From contig JAXIVH010000087.1 of assembly GCA_036785325.1 (NCBI GenBank), positions 795,001 through 859,000 on the forward strand: 64,000 nucleotides of DNA, in the 5' to 3' direction. The DNA comes from Urophycis tenuis (Eukaryota; Chordata; Actinopteri; Gadiformes; Phycidae). The position numbers were made by a program, and so were the translations under genes. The notes under the pieces are model-generated. The model was given only the letters and a program-made list of their open reading frames with translations. It made no database searches and was not told the DNA's origin. Within the stretch, counting starts at the first letter, position 1; each line of letters starts with the position of its first letter. Below, piece after piece: positions 36,366 to 49,300 of this stretch.

Positions 36366-38690
36366 GGACACAGACAGCTGCTGTTTAACTGTGCGCTGAC
36401 AAACATATACTTAAACGAGTACAGCCTAGTATAACCCAGACGGATTACAAGCCTCAGACACAGAGCCTGACAGAGGCTTCTGGCTAGAAGTACAGGGCCA
36501 CCTTTTTCAAATATTTAGCATGCGATAAAGGTGATTTATTTGAAGACAATCTGCAGTGTGTTCTGTCTGACTGCTTCGTTGACACACTCTTATTACATTA
36601 TCATTTGGCTGGACTTTGGATTCAACCAGACGGGAACCAAAGTTTGTGTAGTGAATCGTGCATAAAGATTGTAGGACAGTCACTGGTCTTCATTGAAACA
36701 CATTAGTCAAACAAGGCACACACAGAAGGGAGGACAACCATTATGCTGCTTCGCTTTGCTTGTCCGCAGCATATAAAGTTATAAAGTATAGTGAGTCTAA
36801 CCTAGTCCTGCAGCCTGGTAATGTTTGACGAGACTATATTGTAAACTATACAGCTTGTGTTGTGTTGGTGAATCGGTTTCAGAAGCGTGTTCATTAATCG
36901 AGAAGTGAGAGTGGAATAAAAGGAGCATCTCTGAAACGTAATATATGGTGAAGTTTAACGTTGATGATGTCATCGACTACATAACCAGCCCAGTCGTTCA
37001 TGTCAGTTCCTCCTGCACCCAACAGGAGCACCTCTAGCCCGGAGCATTGGTGTTTAGTGTTAAATGGTAACCTTCTGTGTTTCCTGCACCTTAAAGTCCA
37101 CACAGATACATCAGGCCACAACTCATTGAGCATTGTGTGTAGTTTAGTTCTGACTGAAAAGTACTTTCTCAAGTACATATTTACATATTTCATCAAATCT
37201 AAAGTCTAATCGAAGTTTGTGTTGTACAGGCTGGTATAGCTGTAGAACTGTCCATATTCATAAACCTTCAAACAATAACGCTGGCCTGTCTCAACACAAC
37301 ATAATCGTGACGTTGACATCCAATACGTAAATATTGTCTTTCCATAGTGCATTAAAGTATGTACATGTTTTGAATGTAAGAATAGAAATGCAAATCAAGG
37401 CTGAGGTGTCGTCAGGGTCAGGGAGCGATACGGACGGCTGGCTTCCACAGCACCATTCAAACCAGTATAAATAAGAGGCACGATGCTCCTGGTCCAACAT
37501 CGAATGATCTGTGTTAACACACAGTTACAGCTTATAACTGCTTATTCATATCCACATGTGTGTATGACCCCAAACCTTTGCAGTTTCACTTTTCATTGGA
37601 ACCTCGTTGTAAAGAAAAGAGTTGGTGGCTGGGGCCACCTGGGCCTGCTGAAGACCTGAGATGGGCTGTGAATCTGTGATGGCTGTTGAAACAGAACCAC
37701 CATCACACCAACACCATGATGGGCTGGCTCTTCTTAACGACATTGGCTTATTAATTATTTATACTCTCACAACGACATGTTGGAGCCTGTATTAAGACTG
37801 CCACACTACACAAATAAAGTCGCATGTATTCGGTTTAATTTGAGGTGAGAGCAGCTTAGATCGGCAGGTGAATTTAGAGGATGGTGCGTACAGAGTTTTA
37901 CAAAGAAGTTAGTCTGGTCAAACGAGAAGGTCTCGAGTGACTCGAAGCCCCGAACCTCCACCCATTCTGTTACAATGTTACAACCCAGGCGTACCCTGCG
38001 GCTCTCATACTCTAATATACTAATACTTTCTTTACATATCGAGCTTGTTAAATTAAGATTATCTTACCTTTAAGCTCTTCTGATGAGTCACTCGCTCTCA
38101 TTAAACCGTGACACCTGACACCTTGTGGGAGAGTGTTCCGACTGTGTCCAAGGTGGAGCGAGCAGAAAGGTGCTGTGGGCGTGGTCTGTGGGTCATGTGA
38201 CGGTCCCGACCAATGATGATGGGTGTTGCGTAGTCCTCACCTGCGTTATTGTGTTGGAGGCCTGGAGACGGAGGACCTGCGCACGCATAGTGCGGCCTGA
38301 GGAGATGAAGGCCTTGGAGGCTGTGGAGACCCGCATGGCCTCCGCCCTAAAGTGGAGCACTAGTGAAACAATGTGTCTGTCATAACAGGCCTATTGCGAC
38401 CCCCTGTGCATCACGGGATTGGGGAAGGACTGGAGGTAATGGGGGAGCGGTGAGGGGGACACAGAGTCCCAGGTTAATGATTGAGCCACTCCATGGGGGC
38501 GATGCGAGACTAGTCTTTTTTCATTGCTATTTAATATCAGATTCCTTCTTGTTTGACCACTTTTACACTTTTGCAACTTTATATTCCATGAAAGAATGTA
38601 CACTTATGAGGGTATCGTTTGAGTTGTAGGCATACCTTCAGGAGTCACCACTGGGTTGGTCAACAAACCTACCGAGAACTCACTTCACGC
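35541..38690. other. Upstream region of lima1; no coding sequence recognised
   Basis: This region must contain the lima1 5' UTR exon(s) and promoter unless they lie further right, but I could not place them. It holds a (CA)n microsatellite at 36331-36364. A CG-richer patch near 38100-38340 is a possible promoter. Confidence 0.4.
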
Positions 38691-38698
38691 TGAAGAGA

Positions 38699-39154
38699 GA
38701 TAATCCATCTTCAATCCACTTTTTACGGCATTTTAAGATATCAGTGATTTAGAAGATAGGATGCAGGATATTCCCTCATGATGTGTAACGTCACATTTGG
38801 TTTGCACATTGAGTGTATTTCCACTAATACACGATTGGGTTAAATGCAGAGACCAAATTTCCCTCACGGGATCAAAAGAGTAATTCTTAAAGAGATAGTA
38901 TGGGTGATTGTCCTTGTCATTGGAAACGCGGTGCATTGTAGAACTCACCAATAATACATATAGGCTATATAAAACATGTCGACCATGGCCGAATAATTAT
39001 TTATTACCAGTTATTGCCAACGCATTGAATCTCAAAAGAAAGACAATCCATCTTCAATCTACTTTTTACGGCATTTTAAGATATCCGTGATTTAGAAGAT
39101 AGGATGTAGGATATATCCCTCATGATGTGTAACGTCACATTTGGTTTGCACATT
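38699..39154. repeat. Pair of ~112-bp direct repeats (38699-38809 and 39042-39154)
   Basis: Both copies contain atccatcttcaatccacttt (second copy atctacttt), then tacggcattttaagatatc, aagataggatg and catgatgtgtaacgtcacat. They are about 95% alike by eye and separated by about 230 bp. This may be a local duplication or two copies of an element. Confidence 0.85.
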
Positions 39155-39351
39155 GTGTTGATATAATACACTGGTGTGCGTGGGCCGGGGTCCCCGTGGT
39201 GGGATGAGTGGGCTCCATCCCCGCTGTTCACCAGCAGTAAGATGTTAGAAACGACCCCATCACCGCTCTACACCATCATCACCTCTCCGAAAGCACACTA
39301 AAACAACACCAGCCAGGGGACTCGCTTCTCTCCGCACGGCTGTGCACCCCG

Positions 39352-39490
39352 TCAGCCCGGTTCTGGTTCTGGTTGTGCGACCCTGTTCTGGCGGTGCCAT
39401 TCGGTTCTGGCGGTGCGACTCGGTACTGGCGGTGCGACCCTCATCTGGTGGTGTGACCCTGTTCTGGCGGTGCGACCCTGTTCTGCTGTC
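39352..39490. repeat. ~20-bp tandem repeat, about 7 copies, near znf740 5' end
   Basis: Imperfect units of ttctggcggtgcgaccctg occur in tandem in a CG-rich region upstream of the putative znf740 first exon. Confidence 0.85.
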
Positions 39491-39499
39491 TCTCCGTGG

Positions 39500-40300
39500 A
39501 GGCTGTCCCGGGTGTGGGGGGGGGGCACATCCTGTGGCGTTTCCTGTGTTTGTAAACTAGACGGCAGCGAGAACGACGGAGCGCTGAACCCCAAAGGTAA
39601 GGAAATAACCATCCCTTTATTTCTTTAATGCACAAAACGCGTCCTCTGCCGAGTCGGTGTGTAGTTCGGGGCATAGTGAGACGGTGGTGACGGAGGAACA
39701 AAGGATCGGGTGGTTCGACCAGAGCAGGAGCGATCTGGCGACATGTCGGGAGGACGGCCATCACGGCTCCCTCTTAGCCCGCTAGCTTAGCATGCTAGCT
39801 GCTCGCTTCCCGCTGCACTTTCGGGTCGTTTTCGTCGGATACACGAAGATCGGGGTAATCGTACAAATATCACAATTTCATCGAAATTTGAACTACCGCT
39901 CCGCAATCGTGTTAGGACGGTGCGTGGGCGCCACAGAGGCTAGCTACGTTAGCAGCTCCTTAACGTAGGAGCTAATGCTAAGTAGCGGCTAGGCTAGGCT
40001 GGGCCCTTGATGCCATGTTAGCTACGCATCTCTAATTCTCGCGCAGCCAGAAGCGCTCGCCTTTCTTCTGCATCGACGGTGCGTCTGGCTAGCACGGAAA
40101 TTAGCCGCTAGGTTAGCATATGCTAACGGATCGCAGCAAGATTAGCTCACTGACGGTAATGGCGACCGTTGTGCATCGTCAGGTAGAGACCGAACACGTC
40201 TAACGAACACGGAGCTCCATGGGGGTCCCGGGGCGGGTTTATTACGGGGTGCCCAGCCAGAAGGCTGAGGTGCGGGGGAGAAGGGGACCTCCGCCCAGGC
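39500..40300 (+). promoter_or_regulatory. CpG island / promoter region of znf740, possibly shared with lima1
   Basis: CpG density is much higher than in flanking DNA. A possible non-coding exon ends at ccccaaag|gtaagg (donor at 39596-39597). Repeated gctagc and gctaacg motifs follow. The next candidate exon holds an ATG (40159) and a donor at 40183. Because lima1 points the other way, this could be a bidirectional control region, but the lima1 first exon is not located. Confidence 0.5.
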
Positions 40301-43300
40301 CCCAGCTCCGCTCGGAGCCCGGGCCAGCGGGGGTGGGATCGGTGGCTTCGTGGCACATTAAAACGAGCTGGCGGAGCGGCGCTAGTGGAGTGGCGACCGG
40401 GACTCGAACCCGAGCTTTGTGTGGGTTTTTATCCTCTCCGAATGTCGGTCTTTGCCGAACCGAAGGACGAGGCCGCACGGTTACTCCCCGCTGCGCCCGC
40501 TTCGGTGAAACGGTAGATCCACCGCTGGGTTTCAACGCGTTTTGTTGGTTTGGTCCTGGAGGAGCGGGGGCTGGGTCCAGCGGTTAGAGGAGCTGCTCAG
40601 CGGCTCTGTGGTGGTTAGGAGGAGCAGGAGGAGGAGGCCTCGCCCTCATCAATTAGGCCTCCGCACAACAACACAATGGATTACACTGCTGTGTGCTCCG
40701 TGTCCATGGACCCATATGGTCTCCTCCGTGGTTACTGGTTCAGACTGGGCTGTAGTCTCCCACATGATGGGCTCAAAAAGATAGAAGTTCTGAGGACTAC
40801 AATGGACCCACGGCTCGGTTTTTAGTCAGACTACCGCTGAGGGATCGTCTCATACAATGTTTTAGATCCGATTGTTTCAAACTCATTAGCATGTAAAATA
40901 ACTTTATTTTCTGTTTATGCCACTTTTTAACCCCTTGTTAATACAGTAAGATTAATAAAATGCAGATAATGAGGTTCAGTGTAAAGAAGGTTCCGATCCG
41001 TTTCCTCTACCACCAGTGAGACGTACTGTTGATTATAGCTGTTCGTAGATTTGGTCGGGAAGAGAAAAAAAACATGCATTTAAAACAAACTATTTTAAAA
41101 GTAGGAATTTTAAAGGGATCATTTACATGAAAAGTGTTCAGAAAAAATACCAGAATTGTGTTCATATATATAATAATATTTGCCCACGCAAATGGGGAAC
41201 AGCCAGAAACTACTTGCGTAGGCCCACTGATAAATCCGTCAACCAGCATTGTTGGATCATCCTTTATTTAAACGGCAGGATGCTACAGCTATCAGCTTTA
41301 TTTTTTACAGCACATGGTTATGTCTGTATGTCCTGTGTCTTATGAACATATCCAAACAAGCTAGTTTGGGACCTGTTGTCTGGTGCATGTAATGACAGTT
41401 GTAAACAGGCTTTATCCAGCCATGATGCTATTCTGATCGTGTGTTTCATCCACATCCTCCTTCTCCTCAGTTCTTAATGCTAGATGAGTGAGGTGGGTGT
41501 GGCTTCCCACCTGACTGACCATCCTGACTGACGGAACGCTGGATGACCTTGTCCCCACCCCTGTCCCTGCGTTCACATACACCGTACCCACAGCCATGTC
41601 ACATCTACCCAGCAGCTCAGTCCGCGACCATATGAAATGGGTTTGTTTTGACAACACCAAAGTGGTTAGAAATTATATTACTTGCATTCATGTGTCACTC
41701 AGGATGTTGTCATTATTGATGTCATGTTACTTTTTAAAATTGAAATTTGAATGATGAAATTGGCTAACATGCAGATTGGCAAAAATTACAGCCTGTTTTT
41801 TGTCTCATTGTGGTTTGATAATGTACAGCATGCTTGTTATGTTTTGTACTGAGCGCACATGGTCCTTGTCTGTTGCCAGGCCGGGCTGCTTGGGTGTGAA
41901 GCGGTCCTCTCCAGCATGGCCTTGATGCAGGCCAGCTCCATGGCAGGGCCGCCCAAGAAAATGATGGCTCCTCTGGGCCACGGACCGCCCCAGAGAGAGG
42001 GTCCCGACCGTGGGCCCCAGAGCCACATGATCCTCCCCTCTGGAATGAGCTGTCCACCGCTGGTGAGAATGCATCCAGAAAGCTGCGGGGAAATCTGGTG
42101 TTGGGAGACCTGGCATCTTTAGTCTACACAAACACTAAGATGACCCTGATATGGGGGTCCTACTGTGTGGAGGGAGATGGTATGTTTGTGGGGTGGAGAG
42201 GCTAGGAAGAATGTGGTTGGATCTTTCAAGTTATGATGGGCTCATGCCCAAGTGCTAAAACATGGGACCAGCTGTATGGCAGGGGGAACGTGTTGTGTTA
42301 GTGGTTGAGTGGCTCAGCCGGCTGAGCACAGGTTCTGCTGCAGACCAAGGTGCAGTGATTAGTTCTGGATGTGAGATGGCTAATTGAATAGACTTTGTAT
42401 GTAAACATAAGATAATGCAATTGCCTCATAAAGGGTTGGAGCCACACTGTCATACAGGCTACCAAAGGTGTGTTTCTTGAACATGGAAAACTATTTTTTT
42501 GTGCATTTTCTGTTAAAGCCCAACCCTGAACATTTGATATGGCTAAAGGTGGTACTTCTCTGCTTCTTTGAGGGTTCTTTGTAAAACCTGGGGGATAGAA
42601 GCTCCACTGAAATGGCCACAGTACCATAACATGATGTGGGTGAAAGGCTGGAGACTGAAGCCTGTGTTTGTTTGTCCTGGTCTCCAGCTCATCCGGAAGG
42701 AAGGTGATTTCCAAGCTCCACGCCTGCTGGACGAGAAGGACATGAGGGCCGCCGAGGACCTGCAGATGAAAAAAAAGAACAGGAAGTCAGGAACGCCCTG
42801 CAAAGTGAGAGAACAAGATGGAAGGGGAGGGAAGGTCAGTGGTAATAAACCTAAAAAAGTAGCTCTGAGATCAACTGGGCAGGTCTGTTTTTTCTTTTTT
42901 TCATAGTTAAAAAAAGATCCAAGACTTCAATTATACATTTAAGTAGCAATTCTAGCCGTCTTAACTTGTAGCCCGTGTGTTTGAATCAGGCTTTCATCTG
43001 GGAGCATTTTTCAGTGTGGGGGTGGAGGGCGGAGCCAGGGAAGATGTGGAGGGGGCGGAGGTTCTCTGGAGAGGAAGGGGGGAGGGGAGAGCAGGGGGAA
43101 GGGAGCGCAGGGGGGGGAGGGGGAGCGGGGGGAGGGGAGAGAAGAGGCGGACAATAACTGCAGTTGTGTGCAGAGGGGGGGAGGGTGCCGCGCCAGGCCG
43201 GGAGCCTGGCTACAGATTTGGTGTCTTGTTGAAATGAGCGTTTCTCGTTTTATTTCAACCAGGCCCACTCCTTGTTCCTTATTTATTTATTTTTTAATGA

Positions 43301-46300
43301 TAGTCCCGGCCACGCATCGCCTACGATGCAGTTCACATCTCATTCAACAAATTGGATTTTCAACAAAAGAAATGTGAATTCAGAAAAATGTCATGACGGA
43401 CATGTTTTGACCACCAAAAAAACCCCCCCAAAAGTTAAAAAAAATAACCAAATCTCCGTGGAGGGAGCGGTGTGCCGCGGGACCAGCCAGTGACTTGTTC
43501 TTCTGGGCTGCTCTGTAGGGTCCGGGCGGAGACGAGAACGGCCCAGCCTCCAAAGTGCAGAAGAACTTCATCTGCGACCACTGTTACGGGGCCTTCAGGA
43601 GCGGCTACCACCTGAAGAGACACATACTGATCCACACAGGTACGCCCCCCCACGCCGCACCCCCCTCCCCCCCCCCCCCCCCCCTCCCCCCGCTGCTCGG
43701 GCCGCTCCGAGCGAGGCCCGCCATTTAAGTCGCTCTGTTAGACTGCACCCGACGGCCGGCTTTTTTTTGACACACCGGCCCGCATCTTAGGCAGCCCGGA
43801 CCAGACTGTAAGAGCTCTCTGCGGCCTGCTTCCAGAGCTTGCTTTGGTAGCAGTGTTTTGCCTCACAGCTGATTGGTGGTGTCTGTGGGGACCTCTTACT
43901 AAAACTGGTGCTCTTCGGTTTAGGGGAGAAGCCGTATGCTTGTGCCGTATGTGACATGAGGTTTATTCAGCGTTACCACCTGGAGAGACACAGCCTCATT
44001 CACACGGGTATGCGTCCTCTAACCGTGCCCATGTTACATAAGTCCAAACCACATCTGTAGTCCTCCACTCATACCAGTGGGACAGCAAAAGGTTCTCAGG
44101 GTGTATTTTTGTCTGTGGACAGTAATTTCCAACAAAGCAAAAGTATCCTCAATTTAAAGGACAGGATGTTTTTTGTTCAGTTCGGTTGGTCCCCGTAACA
44201 CCAGAGCCGTTGTTCATAATGGTGAAACGGTCACCCAGGCTTGTGAACGCCTCACTGCAGAGAGGTGCAGCGCCAAAGCGAGGGATGTGATTGGTTAATT
44301 ATGGGCTTGTGGAGGAAATCAATGCATGGACATCAAAGGACACGGCCGGTAGCCCTGGCTTACCACGGTCTGGATGCAGACCCACCAGTGAAATGATGTG
44401 CCGTTATTTAATGTTTTTAAGAGTAGGACTTGCGGTAAGTTGATTTTTCACCCCAAAGTACATGGCAGGCTCATCGCCTCTTAATGTTCAGAAAGTAGTC
44501 CCTAGTTCATCCTTATTTTATTTGTTTGTTTTTCAATATCCCATTTCATGTCCCAGATCAGTTATTGTCAGACAGCGATGGGTCTCTAATTGTGTACTTT
44601 ATGTGCCTATGGAGGTTTATTACTCGTGACGGGATTTCCTTTAGTGAGGCCCCATTTGATCTGATTCCTGCAGGTTGACTAGCTAATAACTGTGTGCTCT
44701 GTGTGTGTAGGGGTGAAGCCGTACGCTTGTTCCATGTGTGACATGCGGTTTTTCCAGCGTTACCACCTGGAGAGACACAGCCAAACTCATACGGGTATGA
44801 GTCCTTCTACCCTTCCACGCTCAGCCCCTCAGCCCCTCGGCCATGAGGCGTTTGCTGTCTGTTACACCAAACTAGGACTGTTAACTGATGCATATATACA
44901 TAAAGTCAAACTAATGGCAGTGAATAAATAAGATCCCTTTATTAACAATGCAACTGAAGATAACAAACCAAACAAGCAAGAAAAAAAGCAGTGATACCAA
45001 ACAATCACTAGAGATTAGTCCTTTGATGTCCCAGACTATTCGCTTGTGTCCAGGTTGTTCAGTGTGTTCTGTAATGTTAATGTAATGTTAACATCGTAGA
45101 CCACACGTTAGCCATACAGAAGCCCAATGCTGTACAGACGTTTCTCCCGCAGGGATTAAAGCAGTGATCAGAGCGGAAGCCTCCTCAATATTTAAGTCCT
45201 ATCATCGTACTGTGCCCAAGCTAGTATGCATGGCCCCTTGCTGTATACAGAGACCCTAATCAGCATGGTTAAGAGTTTGAGGCTGCTTGAGGCAGCTATT
45301 CAGATGTGCGTAATCTCTAATGTAAGTTGTAAGTGATGGCTGATGGCTTCTCTTGGACAGTTTTGTACGCTTGTACATTTATACCCATCCTCGGTTTTGA
45401 CTTGTTTCAACAAACAGGAGTCCCCGTAAACTAGCTCAGGACCAGAATAATGCATAACACTATGCTGATTGGAAAATGTCTGGTGTGACTGATGCATCTC
45501 AATGATGCTGTAAACACTCAGCTAATGTGTTGATGCTTTGTGTATGTAGGGGTGAAGCCGTACGCATGCTCCATGTGTGACATGAGGTTCTTCCAGCGTT
45601 ACCATCTGGCCAGACACAGCCTCACTCATACTGGTATGCGTTGCTCGCCCAGCCCTCTAGATACGTTATCTTGCCTCATCTTAAAAAGTGAAATTAAACT
45701 GACAGTGGAGTTGTCTTTCCTCGCCACCACCTCCAAACGATTCCTGGCTAGTCGTGTCCAGGTAACTGGATCCAGTCTTATTGGTGGAACGTAAACGTAA
45801 ATGAGCGTTCCCCATCCCACCGTGGGCCACCTGGTTCTGATTACGAGCAGACCGGGCTGGACTCTGGAAGCGGTACCCTAGTGTACATAAGTGAGCCTCC
45901 GTCAGCGCCTACAGCACACATACCAACGGCTCCAGAACAGGCTGGTCTGTTTCTCCTCTTGATTAAGAGCCAATGTGTTGTGTGTTGTTTGTGGGTCTGC
46001 TAGATACTGATCTGATCCTCTGGTGTGTAGGGGTGAAGCCGTACGCTTGCTCCATGTGTGACATGAGGTTTTTCCAACGCTACCACTTGGCCAGGCACAG
46101 CCTCACTCACACGGGTACGGGACGGCCTTCCTCATTATGTCCGAGCCCAGAACCCGCGGCGTAGTGTTGACAGCATGGCAAACATCACTCCTTTATTGTT
46201 AGATTTATATTTCTTCAAATGTAAGTTATTAGTAAGAGATAAAAACACATTATTGCCCTGTAATTTTTCTTGCTCTTTGGGAGTTATTTTCTGAATCGCC

Positions 46301-49300
46301 TTATTGGGAACACTCATGTTGCTGAGGGAACTCCTGAACATACATTTAGTGAGGGCTACAACTGCAGAAATGTTGTAATGTTGTTTTGACCCAGTTTCTC
46401 TAATTCTCGTCTGTTTACTTCCGGGTGACGTAGATGCGCTGCCTGTACTGTTTGGCGTCTCTGAATACATTGATATGAATGGGTGTAACCCCTTCACTGC
46501 CAGCCTTTATAAGTTGTGACTCTCATGTGTGCAGGGGTGAAGCCATATGCTTGCTCCATGTGTGACAGGAGGTTTTTCCAGAGATACCACCTGGCCAGAC
46601 ACACCCTCAAACACACGGGTATGCGTCTAACCTTATCCCTCTCACTTGACACCATCAGGGGTAGAGAGGCCATACCCTGCAGGCGTGGCCAGCCCCCAGG
46701 GTGCTTAGCGACAGGGAGCATGTCCGTTCAACGTAGCGCCTATGTCTTTATCGCCATGTTTCAGCACGGCTATCTGTCTCTAGAGGGCCATTAGGGGGAA
46801 CTCATTCCCCATCCTTGCTATGGCTTCTAGGTTGGGTAGCATGGCATCGTGTTTGTCCTTGTCTTGTGTGTGTAATACATGGGAAGTAGTTGTGAACACA
46901 CAGAAAAGGGTCCCTGTCCAGTCAACCAGTATGATGCTAACTTTCACATTGTCATTGTTGTCTGCGTAGCTCCTCAGAGCAGATTCTAAAGTGTGGTACT
47001 GTATGCGTTTAGGGGTGAAGCCGTACGCTTGTTCCATGTGTGACATGAGGTTCTTCCAGCGTTACCATCTGGCAAGACACAGCCTCACTCATACTGGTAT
47101 GCTTGTATTTGTTTCCCCTCTACTGTAAATCCCTTTTTACCATATGCTCGTTTTTGTCTCCTAATGATAAAGTTGTATAATATTTTTTTTTTTACTTTAG
47201 GAGTTCCTTATAATGCAATAAAAAGAGTTAGAAATAATAAGACTTTGTTGGAAACTGTCCACTTAAAAGGGCCCTGATATCCTTTTGCCAAAAACGTGCT
47301 TTTCTGCTGAATATTGTCTTTCAACATTTGCATGTGTAGTCATTATTTTAGCCTTATTTACACACATATCGATCCAAAGCACATTACAAAAAAGTATTGT
47401 CATTTTGGACATCAAATGCCGTTTAAAGTTCATAAACTGGAGGCTACCATTTTTGGTGTAAGTACATTAGCCAGTGATTATATTTATTTTCACTGGTTTG
47501 GTTCATTGTTAACTTTTCCACAAGTGCTATACATTTAACAAAATCAAAAGATTGCTATTTAATGTTTTGATGTCTTTAGTATCCATACTTTTGAGTGTAA
47601 TGAGCTTTTTAATGGATTATGTGTAAAATTAAGTACAATTATCAAGTTCCTGATGTAATTGTATAATTGATATTTAACTGAACATGTAACTGAACCAATT
47701 TCATATTGTATTTTGTGTCAATGTCTTCTCCATATTGAAACAAGTAAATTATAATATGGATAATATGTTTTGTGCTTTGTTTAGGAGTGAAGCCATACGC
47801 ATGTACCATGTGTGACATGAGATTTATCCAACGTTACCAACTGGAGAGACACAGTCTGACTCATACCGGTACGTCCTTTCTCATTAACCATTGACACTGT
47901 TGGCCCTCTCTTGGGTTGTGCATGATCCCAATATGGACCTTTCTATGGCTGCATCAAACTCGAGTTTGTACTGCTACCTATTCATGTCCTTGATCTCCTG
48001 ATCAAGCTGCATCTGCAGTAAGCTCCGCAAGTACTAAGACAGCAGACTACCTAAAACAATCAGCTTTTGGTTGCTATGTCACTGACGCAGAAATACATGC
48101 TGTTTGAAACTGTAGTTGACTATGTCAAGGCACCAAATTTGTATACATGTAGTAAGTATACATTAATGATAACGCCCATTTTTGTGTCTACAAAACGTAA
48201 TTTAGAGACTGTATTCAGTGGTGACTGTTGAGTTTCCCCTGCATCTGCATTGAGGCAAAATGAGAAATGTTTTATGTTGTTTGTATCTGTATACTGAAAA
48301 CTGGTATTTGCATTGCGGCAGCTTTATTTAAATAGTTTATGTTCATATACAACTCACACAGGCCAACATTGAAATAAGATAAGATCACATTAATTACCTA
48401 CACAAAAGAGCTGCCTGGTGCACAACATGGCTAATGATGGAATGGGTCGAACAATGCAGACAAACAGTGGGGCAACAGTACATCATCGTATACAGGTTAA
48501 TAAAAGTCCCTATTCAGGCCACACCGGATGATGCTCGCATCAATCCTAATCATTTTATGTTTTAACTTATTTAACTCTGTTTAATGGTAACTCAATACAA
48601 TATGGCCAAATCCTTTTTTGAATTGCAAAAACTAAGAAAAACATCTTTCAATAATGACATCAATATACCTGAAAATTCCAATACAAAAAAATATCTGCAT
48701 CAACTTTTAGGTATAACACCAAAGCAGAGAACCTGTGTAGATGTAAAATCATGCTGTCCAACTACTTCTGGAGTTCACTGTCATCCAGTCAGGTTCTACA
48801 TCTCAATCCAAATTGTTCCCTAATCTGAATTTTGGCTTACTTTCCATTCTACCCCATTAATACTTCCATCAGTAAGAACAATGCTATCACTGTTGTTGTA
48901 CAAAGGGAAATGTTTCTACAATGGAATGAAATTAAATGACATACTGAACTCGATTGAGTCAGAGGCACCTGCAGCCCTCTCAAAGCATGTCAAATCTTCT
49001 GTTTTGTACAGATGTTTACCAACTGCCTAAAATTGTCTTACTTTTTGTGATCAGCGTGGAAAACAACCAGCAATTTCCCTTAAAATGAAATGTCCAAGAA
49101 GCATTATTTGTGGATTGTGTAAATCAGTCGACGAAGTATTATTCTGAAACCCAGTTGGAATGTGCTCATGAAGAATACAAATTTGGCCCAATCATTGTCT
49201 ATCTTTTGGCAGGTTGTAAATGACTAGGCTTTTTTTTCTCCTCTCCAAACATGTTGTCTCCATTGTCCCCCACGCATTGTTAATTTGAACATTGGCCCTA

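Noticed and set aside
40386..40412. tRNA T-arm-like sequence on the minus strand (GGGTTCGAGTCCC)
   Set aside because: The five-pair T-stem is perfect, but no matching acceptor 5' strand, D-arm or anticodon arm was found upstream; treated as chance.
48584..48823. 79-aa ORF in the intron between znf740 cassettes 7 and 8
   Set aside because: AT-rich, no recognisable domain, no splice or start context; probably chance.
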